Positions 1-4,938 of a stretch of DNA of 6,583 nucleotides are shown here, piece by piece; positions within the stretch are counted from its first letter, which is position 1, and each line of letters opens with the position of its first letter. The position numbers were made by a program, and so were the translations under genes. Location of the stretch: assembly GCA_046728075.1 (NCBI GenBank), contig JBKPDV010000299.1, positions 1 through 6,583 of the forward strand. Direction: 5' to 3'. Below the pieces are notes generated by a model, which saw nothing but the letters and a program-made list of their open reading frames with translations, had not been told where the DNA came from and did no database searches. This DNA comes from JBKPDV01 sp046728075. Lineage in GTDB: Bacteria; Acidobacteriota; Thermoanaerobaculia; UBA5066; Gp7-AA6.

Positions 1-255
1 GGTCAGGAAGATGATCGGAAGCGACTCGGACTTGGAGCGCAGCTTCCGGCAGAGCTCCCGCCCGTCCATCCGCGGCATGAGGATGTCCAGAACCGCGAGA
101 TCGGGAAGCTGCTGGCGAAACGCGTTCCAGGCCTCCGACCCATCAGCGTAGGTGTTGACGCGATAGCCCTCGCGCTTGAGCGCGAAGGCGACCGTCTCGC
201 GGATGTTCTTCTCGTCGTCGACGACCGCGACGACTTCTGTGCGAGGCTCCTTCAC
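1..255 (-). CDS. Response regulator receiver domain protein (partial, N-terminal 85 residues)
   Basis: This is the N-terminal part of a two-component response regulator; the rest lies beyond the left edge. The 85 visible residues form most of a CheY-like receiver domain. An acidic pair sits at D13-D14 after the first hydrophobic strand (VVAVVDDE). The phospho-acceptor is D57 in LAVLDILMPRMDG, followed by the usual MPxMDG loop. The conserved switch threonine is T85 at the end of PIIFLT, the last visible residue. The GTG at 253-255 is chosen because it gives the normal spacing to the DD pair. A GAGGA lies about 12 nt upstream, which is slightly long for a Shine-Dalgarno site. The output domain (DNA-binding, enzymatic or none) is not visible, so the regulator class is open. 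It is divergent from the VIT/VWA-sortase operon. The receiver identification is firm, but its target genes are unknown. Confidence 0.93.
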   Translation of the reverse strand, partial: MKEPRTEVVAVVDDEKNIRETVAFALKREGYRVNTYADGSEAWNAFRQQLPDLAVLDILMPRMDGRELCRKLRSKSESLPIIFLT

Positions 256-278
256 GGCGTTGGTTTTTCCTCGCGACG

Positions 279-284
279 AGTGTA
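279..284 (-). promoter_or_regulatory. Candidate -10 element for the response regulator gene
   Basis: On the minus strand this reads TACACT, matching four of six positions of the sigma-70 -10 consensus (the TAnnnT form). It lies 23 nt upstream of the GTG at 253-255, leaving a short leader that contains GAGGA. No convincing -35 box is seen at the expected distance. This is a pattern-based guess in the 139-bp divergent region. Confidence 0.25.
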
Positions 285-382
285 ACTCGGCCGATCGTTG
301 CCACGATTTCGCCACAAACGTCCTCCGCAATTCCCCGCCGCCACCTCTCCGCCGGCCGGCCGCCGCGTTCTTCTGGAGGCAT

Positions 383-387
383 GGAGG
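383..387 (+). promoter_or_regulatory. Shine-Dalgarno site that fixes the VIT/VWA start
   Basis: GGAGG lies 7 nt before the ATG at 395-397. It decides the start, because the open frame continues upstream to 176 and would otherwise overlap the response regulator gene. The residues right after this ATG form a signal peptide, which agrees with the choice. Confidence 0.8.
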
Positions 388-394
388 TGTCGTC

Positions 395-2503
395 ATGACT
401 CAGGGTTCCGGCGCGAGGGCACGGACGCGGTGGCTGCTTCGGTTCGTCATCCTCTTCTGGCTCGCGGCCCACGGGAAGGCCAAGGCCCTTCCGGATCTCG
501 GCCCGCCCGTGAAGACCGATCAGGTCCGCTCGGGGAGCCTGCTCGTCAAGACGGACAAGGCGGGGGTGTTTCTTCCGGCGCCGGCGCTCGAGACGGACGT
601 CACGATCCGCGTGACAGGGATCGTGGCGCGCACGCGCGTGCGGCAGCGGTTCGCCAACGCGGCGGGGGATTGTGTGGAAGGCGTCTACGTTTTCCCGCTT
701 CCGGAAGGTTCGGCTGTCGACCACATGCGACTTCGCATCGGAGACCGTGTCATCGATGGGCAGATCCGCGAGCGCGAGGAGGCCAAGAAGGTCTACGAGC
801 AGGCCAAGTCGGAAGGCAAGAAAGCCTCGCTGCTCGAGCAGGAGCGTCCCAACATCTTCACCGCCTCGGTCGCCTCGATCGGGGCAAACGAAGAAGTCGA
901 GATCGAGATCGAGTACCAGGAGACGCTGCGGTTCGACGCAGGGAAGTTTCATCTGCGCTTCCCGATGGTGGTCGCGCCCCGCTATACGCCCGGCGGCACG
1001 GTCCTCGCGTCGGCGGACACCGGAGGGGGCTCGGGAGCGCTGGCGGCAAACCCGGGAATGGGTTGGGCGCCCAACACGGACCGGGTGCCGGACGCTGCGA
1101 GGATCACGACCGCGGTCCTGCGCCCCGGTGAGACGCGAGTCAACCCGATTCGATTGCGGGTGGAGCTCCTGCCGGGCGTGAAGCTGCGCAAGCTCGAGAG
1201 CGTGACGCATGCGCTGCGCGTCGACGCCGCGGAGGCATCGTACGCGGTGTCTCTGGCCGACCAGACACTCGCGGCCGATCGGGACTTCGAGCTGCAATGG
1301 GAGCCCGACCTGGGATCACGCCCGCGGCCTGTCCTCTTCGGCGAGACACGGGACGGCCAGATCTACGCGCTCCTGGTCGTGATGCCGCCGGACGCCATCT
1401 CGGTTCCTGCCGCGCGCCTGCCGCGAGAGACGATCTTCATCATCGACACGTCGGGTTCCATGTACGGCACCTCGATCGATCAGGCCCGCCGCGCGCTTCT
1501 CTTCGCGCTGGACCGGCTGGCCCCCGAGGACCGTTTCAACGTCATCGAGTTCAACAGCATCATGAAGCGCCTCTACACCGAAAGCCGCCGCGCCCTGCCC
1601 GACTCCGTCGCGGAAGCGAAGGCGTGGGTGGGCAAACTTCAGGCCGGCGGCGGGACCGAGATGCTTCCCGCGCTGGCCGCGGCATTCGAAGGAGCGGAGT
1701 CGGGCTCCGAGGTTCGCCAGATCGTCTTCATGACGGACGGCGGTGTGGGCAACGAGGAGGAGCTCTTCGGCTACATCCGAAAGCATCTGGGGAGGAGCCG
1801 CCTCTTCACTGTCGGCATCGGGTCCGCGCCCAACTCCCACTTCATGACCAAGGCCGCCGAGTTCGGCCGCGGCACGTTCACGTATGTCGGAAGCGTCTCG
1901 GAGGTCCAGGAGAAAATGGGAGGCCTCTTCCGCAAGCTCGAGAATCCGGTCCTGACGGATCTTCGAATCGATTGGGACGACGCGACCGTCGAAGCGTGGC
2001 CGGCCAAGATCCCCGACCTGTACGCGGGGGAGCCCGTCGTGATCGCGGCGCGCCTGTCCAACCCGAGAGGAGGCGCGACCGTGACCGGACAGCGCGGCGG
2101 CGAGAGCTGGAGTGAGCGCGTCACGCTGGCGCTCTCGACTGACGAGCGGGGCACCGATCGGCTCTGGGCCCGCCGAAAGATCGGTTCCCTGATGGACCGC
2201 ATCGGCGAAGGGGCCGATCGCGAGAAGGTCAAGCGGGACGTAATCGAGGTAGCGGTCGCGCACCACCTCGTCTCCGACTTCACGAGCCTCGTCGCGGTGG
2301 ACCTCACGCCCACGGTCGCGCAGGGAACGGTCTGCACGCCGAAGGCGGTGCCGGTCCATCTGCCGGCTGGCTGGGATTACGGTCACGTGTTCGGCGAGAT
2401 TCCGCAGACTGCGACTCCAGGACCTCTGTACATCCTGATCGGGGTCGCTTGTGCGGCCGTGGCGATCGGGCTGCGGGCTCTGGCGTCAGGGGCGCGGTCG
2501 TGA
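395..2503 (+). CDS. VIT and VWA domain surface protein with C-terminal sortase signal (marine proteobacterial sortase target type)
   Basis: This is a 702-residue secreted protein, predicted to be the substrate of the adjacent sortase. Residues 1-31 look like a signal peptide: arginines at 8-16, a hydrophobic core, and an AKA/LP cleavage candidate after A31. A vault/inter-alpha-trypsin (VIT) domain spans about 55-190, with the hallmark YVFPLP at 98-103 followed by EREEAKKVYEQAK and LLEQERPNIFTASV. A von Willebrand A domain spans about 345-510 and has a complete MIDAS metal site: D351-T-S-G-S355, T421 and D448 (MTDGG). The C-terminus has IPQTA (669-673), then a hydrophobic span (about 678-695) and arginines before the stop, which is a sorting-signal layout. 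This matches the family I know as TIGR03788, in which one VIT/VWA protein is encoded beside a dedicated sortase. The motif differs from LPxTG by I for L and A for G. Its biological role is unknown; metal-dependent adhesion is a reasonable inference for VWA proteins. The gene overlaps the sortase gene by 4 nt. Confidence 0.95.
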   Translation: MTQGSGARARTRWLLRFVILFWLAAHGKAKALPDLGPPVKTDQVRSGSLLVKTDKAGVFLPAPALETDVTIRVTGIVARTRVRQRFANAAGDCVEGVYVFPLPEGSAVDHMRLRIGDRVIDGQIREREEAKKVYEQAKSEGKKASLLEQERPNIFTASVASIGANEEVEIEIEYQETLRFDAGKFHLRFPMVVAPRYTPGGTVLASADTGGGSGALAANPGMGWAPNTDRVPDAARITTAVLRPGETRVNPIRLRVELLPGVKLRKLESVTHALRVDAAEASYAVSLADQTLAADRDFELQWEPDLGSRPRPVLFGETRDGQIYALLVVMPPDAISVPAARLPRETIFIIDTSGSMYGTSIDQARRALLFALDRLAPEDRFNVIEFNSIMKRLYTESRRALPDSVAEAKAWVGKLQAGGGTEMLPALAAAFEGAESGSEVRQIVFMTDGGVGNEEELFGYIRKHLGRSRLFTVGIGSAPNSHFMTKAAEFGRGTFTYVGSVSEVQEKMGGLFRKLENPVLTDLRIDWDDATVEAWPAKIPDLYAGEPVVIAARLSNPRGGATVTGQRGGESWSERVTLALSTDERGTDRLWARRKIGSLMDRIGEGADREKVKRDVIEVAVAHHLVSDFTSLVAVDLTPTVAQGTVCTPKAVPVHLPAGWDYGHVFGEIPQTATPGPLYILIGVACAAVAIGLRALASGARS
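2396..2500 (+). other. C-terminal sorting signal region (GEIPQTATP, membrane segment, arginines)
   Basis: These are about 35 codons at the end of the VIT/VWA protein. IPQTA lies at residues 669-673, the hydrophobic stretch PLYILIGVACAAVAIGL follows, and arginines lie at the extreme C-terminus. The order of cleavage motif, membrane span and positive tail is the standard architecture recognised by sortases. By analogy with LPxTG enzymes, cleavage is expected between T672 and A673; this has not been shown for this motif. Confidence 0.85.
2488..2492 (+). promoter_or_regulatory. Shine-Dalgarno site of the sortase gene, inside the end of the VIT/VWA gene
   Basis: AGGGG is followed by 7 nt and then the GTG at 2500-2502. 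With the GTGA stop/start overlap it supports starting the sortase at GTG 2500 rather than at the in-frame ATG codons further upstream inside the VIT/VWA gene. It also suggests translational coupling of substrate and enzyme. Confidence 0.65.
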
Positions 2504-3162
2504 AATCCCGCAAGGCGCTGGGCCTCGCTTCCTCGGCGTTTGTCGTGGCGGCGCTCTTTCTCTTCGGTCAGAGCGCGTGGATCTACGGCAAGGCGCGGGT
2601 GGCGCAGGTGCTCTTGCGGCGAGCGTGGACTGGGACGGTCCGGGGCGGAAAGGAGGTGAAGCCCTGGCCCTGGGCCGATACCTGGCCGGTCGCGCGGCTC
2701 TCCGTGCCCTCCTCGCGGGAAAACTTTATCGTGCTCGCGGGTGCCTCCGGCCGCACGCTCGCGTTCGGTCCCGGACACCTGGACGGGAGCGCGCAGCCAG
2801 GGGACGACGGCAACTGCGTTCTCTCGGCCCATCGAGACACGCAGTTTGAGTTTCTGCGGCGGCTCGATGTCGGCGACGCGCTCGAGCTCGAAACTCGAGA
2901 CGGCCGCCATCTTCGGTATCGAGTCTTCGAACGGCGCGTCACCCAGAAGAGCGATACCTCGGTGCTCGCGCGAACGGCGGAGCCGACGCTGACCCTGGTG
3001 ACCTGTTATCCGTTCGTCGCGGTCGTGCCCGGCGGCCCGTTGCGCTACGTCGTGCGCGCCCAACTCATGGAGAGCGGCGGCGTGAGGCGCCTGAGTGAGT
3101 CGCGGCGTGCGGAGCGTGCAGCAGCAAGAACTCCCTCTCCCTCCGGGAGAGGGCCGGGGTGA
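2500..3162 (+). CDS. Class-unassigned sortase of the marine proteobacterial type, partner of the VIT/VWA protein
   Basis: This is a 220-residue cysteine transpeptidase, predicted to sit in the inner membrane facing the periplasm or exterior. Residues 6-23 form an N-terminal membrane anchor. The catalytic triad is visible: H111 in VLSAHRDTQF, C169 in TLVTCYPF, and R182 in GGPLRYVVRA. The region 60-110 (RLSVP, then HLDGSAQPGDDGN before LSAHRD) follows sortase strand order. It fits the single-substrate sortase family I know as TIGR03784. The start GTG overlaps the upstream stop (GTGA), with AGGGG at 7 nt spacing, so enzyme and substrate form one operon. Residues from about 199 to 220 (ending PSPSGRGPG) are encoded by the dispersed palindromic repeat, which also supplies the TGA. 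The natural sortase fold probably ends near residue 193. Whether the product joins the protein to peptidoglycan, lipid or another acceptor, or simply releases it, is not visible. Confidence 0.94.
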   Translation: MKSRKALGLASSAFVVAALFLFGQSAWIYGKARVAQVLLRRAWTGTVRGGKEVKPWPWADTWPVARLSVPSSRENFIVLAGASGRTLAFGPGHLDGSAQPGDDGNCVLSAHRDTQFEFLRRLDVGDALELETRDGRHLRYRVFERRVTQKSDTSVLARTAEPTLTLVTCYPFVAVVPGGPLRYVVRAQLMESGGVRRLSESRRAERAAARTPSPSGRGPG

Positions 3163-3166
3163 GGGG
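3096..3166. repeat. Dispersed palindromic repeat, copy A (sortase / SnoaL-like convergent junction)
   Basis: This copy aligns without gaps to 4867-4937, with 68 of 71 bases identical by hand; differences are at 3120, 3144 and 3154. It comprises a spacer (TGAGTCGCGGCGTGCGGAGC and on to GCAGCAAGAA) followed by the hairpin at 3133-3153 and GGGGTGAGGGG. Weaker similarity continues left to about 3082 (GTGAGGCG). It covers the last 21 or so codons and the stop of the sortase gene, and ends 5 nt before the stop of the SnoaL-like gene. Confidence 0.9.
3133..3153. terminator. Hairpin A, possible bidirectional terminator
   Basis: This is a perfect 9-bp inverted repeat, CCCTCTCCC and GGGAGAGGG, around a 3-nt loop. 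It lies downstream of the SnoaL-like gene (minus) and inside the last codons of the sortase gene (plus). There is no T-run on the plus side. On the minus side the stem is followed by AGTTCTTG, which is only weakly T-rich. A terminator or RNA 3'-end-stabilising role is inferred from its position between convergent genes. Confidence 0.5.
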
Positions 3167-3171
3167 GAAAC

Positions 3172-3636
3172 TCAAGTCCGTGCAGGCACTCCCAGCCTCC
3201 GCGCGGCCTTCTTCGCCACGCTCCTTCGAAACCATTCAAATCTCGCCAGCGGCCTCGCCCAAGGACCGATCGCCTGCCCTGCCCAGCGCGAAAAATCGAA
3301 GCGGTCCACCTGGCGAGCAATCTTCCCGCCTTCGATCTCCAGCTCCGAGAGGATGACGTTGACGACCGGCCGTTTCCCTCCGAAGAAATATCGCGCTGTC
3401 CACTCGACGATGCCTCTGTCTCGATCCGCTCGCGCAATGGTGTACGCCACCGAGAAATTCTTGGCCCGCCTCGTCAGCCCGATCCACATCTTCCCGATGT
3501 CGGCTCCTCGAAGGCGGAACACTTCGTCCTCGAACGTGGCGTCCTCCGCGTACATCGAGGCCATCGTCTCGCCGTCCGCACGCGTGAGGGCATCGTAGAA
3601 ACGCTGGAGCGTGGCGCGTGTTTCTTCAGCCGTCAC
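3172..3636 (-). CDS. SnoaL-like / NTF2-superfamily protein
   Basis: This is a 154-residue cytosolic protein with the small cone-shaped NTF2-like fold, inferred from the N-terminal helix TLQRFYDALTRADGETMASMYAEDATFEDEVFRLRG (about 9-44) and the later strands (about 60-110: FSVAYTIARADRDRGIVEW, FFGGKRPVVNVILSELEIEGGKI). The DAxFEDEVF segment is typical of the family. A basic, tryptophan-rich tail (RWAGQAIGPWARPLARFEWFRRS) ends the protein. Members include isomerases, cyclases, hydrolases and proteins with only ligand-binding roles. No substrate can be assigned here. GTG at 3634-3636 is the start used; no Shine-Dalgarno motif precedes it, but a TAAGAT hexamer ends 6 nt upstream, which would give a leaderless mRNA. 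The stop is 5 nt from repeat copy A. The family call is fairly firm; the function is open. Confidence 0.88.
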   Translation of the reverse strand: MTAEETRATLQRFYDALTRADGETMASMYAEDATFEDEVFRLRGADIGKMWIGLTRRAKNFSVAYTIARADRDRGIVEWTARYFFGGKRPVVNVILSELEIEGGKIARQVDRFDFSRWAGQAIGPWARPLARFEWFRRSVAKKAARRLGVPART

Positions 3637-3642
3637 AGGGGG

Positions 3643-3648
3643 ATCTTA
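3643..3648 (-). promoter_or_regulatory. Candidate -10 element for leaderless transcription of the SnoaL-like gene
   Basis: On the minus strand this reads TAAGAT, of the TAnnnT type. Exactly 6 nt separate it from the GTG at 3634-3636, so transcription would start at or next to the start codon. No ribosome-binding site is visible, which fits a leaderless message. No clear -35 box is seen. Confidence 0.45.
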
Positions 3649-3670
3649 GCCGGGGTTACCTCAGCCGACC

Positions 3671-3705
3671 TCCCCGCGTCCCCGCGTCCCCGTGTCCCGG
3701 CGTCC
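3671..3705. repeat. Short tandem repeat of 8-bp units (TCCCCGCG-like)
   Basis: Four consecutive 8-bp units begin at 3671, 3679, 3687 and 3695: TCCCCGCG, TCCCCGCG, TCCCCGTG and TCCCGGCG, followed by TCC. The array lies in the 127-bp gap between two divergent start codons (3636 and 3764), upstream of both genes. It could be simple slippage or a spacer between promoters; no protein-binding role can be read from it. Confidence 0.75.
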
Positions 3706-3723
3706 AGCACCGCTCTCCACCGA

Positions 3724-3752
3724 TTGAGTTCAGCCGCCGTCTTAGCTTTATG
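3724..3752 (+). promoter_or_regulatory. Candidate sigma-70-type promoter of the epimerase-like gene
   Basis: TTGAGT (3724-3729) and TTTATG (3747-3752) are separated by 17 nt. An overlapping alternative -10 is TATGCT (3749-3754). Either places the transcription start within a few bases of the ATG at 3764, and no clear Shine-Dalgarno motif is present. The message would therefore have a very short leader or none. Consensus matches are moderate (four of six for the -35). Confidence 0.4.
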
Positions 3753-3763
3753 CTCCCCGGGTC

Positions 3764-4855
3764 ATGCCGACCAACCAGCTGCGCCAACTGCGCGTAATCC
3801 TCGTCGGTGGAACCGGTTTCCTCGGCCCTCACGTCGCGGCGCAGCTTCTTCGCATGGGGCATCGCGTCATCGTCTATCACCGCGGCGAGCAAGAGCCGGC
3901 CCTCCCTTACGGAATCGAGCACGTCCACAGCCCGCTGGCCGCCCGGCCGGTCACGCGGTTCCCGCCGGAGCTGACCTCCCTCGCCTGCGACGTCGTGGTC
4001 GCGATGCATTTGGTCGGCGAGGAAGACGCCCGATCGCTTGCCGACACCTTCCGCGGAATCGCGCGACGAGTCGTGGCTCTCTCTTCCGGCGACGTCTACC
4101 GCGCGTACGGCCTCCTTCGCGGGACCGAGGAGGGCGCGCCCGAACCGACGCCTCTGAAGGAAGAATCGCCGCTGCGCTCGAGGCTCTACCCCTACCGCGG
4201 TGGCGCGAGCGGGCCGTTCGACCCGGAAAAGTACGACAAGATCCTGGCGGAACGCGAGATCGCTCGCCATCCCGATCTTCCCGCCACGATCCTGCGGCTG
4301 CCGGTCGTCTACGGCCCCGGCGATTACATGCACCGGTTCTTCCCGACTCTGAAGCGGATCGACGACGGCCGGCCCGCGATCCTGCTCGAGGAGTGCATGG
4401 CCGCCTGGCGATGGACGCATGGTTATGTCGAGAACGTCGCGCACGCGATCGCGCTCGCCGTCGATTGCGAGAGGTCGGCCGGTCGGATCTACAACGTGGG
4501 GGAGCCGTGCACGCCGACCGTCGCCGATCGCTTGCGGCAGATCGCGGCGGCAACTGGCTGGAAAGGCCGAGTGGTCACGCTTCCCGCCGCCGAGCTTCCG
4601 CCGTATCTCGTGATGCCGCTTCGCTTCGAGCAGAGCCTGGACTACGACACGGCCCGTTTGCGGCGAGAGCTCGGCTACGAGGAGCCGGTCTTCGAGGAGG
4701 AAGCGCTTCGCCGCACGATCGCGTGGGAACGGGCCAACCCGCCGGCCCAGATCGATCCCGCCCAGTTCGACTACGCGGCGGAGGACCTGGCCCTAAGGAA
4801 GCGAGACGCCGAGCCCCACTCTGCTCCCTCTCCCTCCGGGAGAGGGTCGGGGTGA
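3764..4855 (+). CDS. NAD(P)-dependent epimerase/dehydratase-like protein (extended SDR)
   Basis: This is a 363-residue cytosolic oxidoreductase-like protein with a Rossmann fold. The dinucleotide-binding loop GGTGFLG lies at 15-21 straight after the first strand (LRVILV), as in extended short-chain dehydrogenases. RVVALSSGDVY (about 102-112) is the fourth-strand region carrying the usual serine(s) S107-S108. The catalytic motif is atypical. The sequence reads PEKYDKILAE with Y157-D-K159, so if K159 is the family lysine (followed by ILAE, as in KLxxE), the position four residues before it is E155 and not tyrosine. RLPVVYGPGDYMHRFFP and YNVGEP (substrate-side motifs) are present. The substrate is not identifiable; nucleotide sugars are the commonest for this superfamily. 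The last ten codons and the TGA come from the palindromic repeat (APSPSGRGSG tail). It is a single gene, convergent with the hydrolase. Confidence 0.92.
   Translation: MPTNQLRQLRVILVGGTGFLGPHVAAQLLRMGHRVIVYHRGEQEPALPYGIEHVHSPLAARPVTRFPPELTSLACDVVVAMHLVGEEDARSLADTFRGIARRVVALSSGDVYRAYGLLRGTEEGAPEPTPLKEESPLRSRLYPYRGGASGPFDPEKYDKILAEREIARHPDLPATILRLPVVYGPGDYMHRFFPTLKRIDDGRPAILLEECMAAWRWTHGYVENVAHAIALAVDCERSAGRIYNVGEPCTPTVADRLRQIAAATGWKGRVVTLPAAELPPYLVMPLRFEQSLDYDTARLRRELGYEEPVFEEEALRRTIAWERANPPAQIDPAQFDYAAEDLALRKRDAEPHSAPSPSGRGSG
4826..4846. repeat. Palindromic repeat hairpin, copy C (end of the epimerase-like gene)
   Basis: This is a 9-bp perfect stem (CCCTCTCCC and GGGAGAGGG) with loop TCC, identical to hairpin A. 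It is followed by TCGGGGTGAGG, which contains the stop codon of the epimerase-like gene. It lies 57 bp before hairpin B, so the two form a hairpin-spacer-hairpin composite. It may act as a transcription terminator for the plus-strand gene, although no T-run follows. Confidence 0.8.
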
Positions 4856-4866
4856 GGCGGCCTCAT

Positions 4867-4937
4867 TGAGTCGCGGCGTGCGGAGCGTGCCGCAGCAAGA
4901 ACTCCCTCTCCCTCTGGGAGAGGGGCGGGGTGAGGGG
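4867..4937. repeat. Dispersed palindromic repeat, copy B (epimerase / hydrolase convergent junction)
   Basis: This is the second copy of the approximately 71-bp unit, matching 3096-3166. Its hairpin arms are 4904-4912 and 4916-4924, with loop TCT. A second weaker inverted repeat, GCGGC (4873-4877) and GCCGC (4889-4893), lies in the spacer; one substitution breaks it in copy A. The unit ends 1 nt before the stop codon of the minus-strand hydrolase. Confidence 0.9.
4904..4924. terminator. Hairpin B, possible terminator of the hydrolase gene
   Basis: A 9-bp stem with a 3-nt loop starts 14 nt beyond the hydrolase stop codon. On the minus strand it is followed by AGTTCTTG, a weak T-rich tail. A terminator role is inferred from position; the lack of a good T-run argues for caution. 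Confidence 0.5.
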
Positions 4938-4938
4938 A

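Larger units (their letters stand above)
256..394. other. Divergent intergenic control region between the response regulator and VIT/VWA genes
   Basis: This 139-bp gap separates the two divergent start codons and must hold the promoters of both units. On the plus strand, TTGGTT (260-265) and TGTAAC (281-286) are weak -35/-10 candidates, but the 15-nt spacer is short. A CGATCG palindrome lies at 292-297. No clear repeated operator was found. The 3' part (340-394) carries the GGAGG ribosome-binding site of the VIT/VWA gene. Confidence 0.4.

Noticed and set aside
176..394. N-terminal extension of the VIT/VWA frame up to 176
   Set aside because: It overlaps the response regulator start on the other strand. 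The ATG at 395 has an ideal GGAGG and begins a signal peptide.
143..1297. Long minus-strand open frame (384 codons)
   Set aside because: It is arginine-rich, low-complexity composition opposite the well-supported VIT/VWA and receiver genes; typical antisense shadow in GC-rich DNA.
1316..2386. Minus-strand open frame of 356 codons opposite the VWA domain
   Set aside because: It shows no family-like motifs and lies fully antisense to a gene with clear domains.
3095..3598. Plus-strand frame beginning MSRGVRSVQQQELPLPPGEG, with a similar one at 4866-5111
   Set aside because: The shared N-termini are simply the DNA repeat translated in another frame. The remainders are antisense to the SnoaL-like and hydrolase genes.
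3656..4444. Minus-strand frame of 262 codons opposite the epimerase-like gene
   Set aside because: It is an antisense shadow without recognisable motifs.
3724..4869. Plus-strand frame of 381 codons overlapping the epimerase-like gene
   Set aside because: Its translation is arginine- and proline-rich without motifs; the overlapping frame has a Rossmann motif and family structure.
3133..4924. CRISPR-like spacing of the three hairpin repeats
   Set aside because: There are only three copies, the spacing is irregular (about 1.7 kb and 57 bp), and no cas genes are present; a dispersed palindromic element explains them better.
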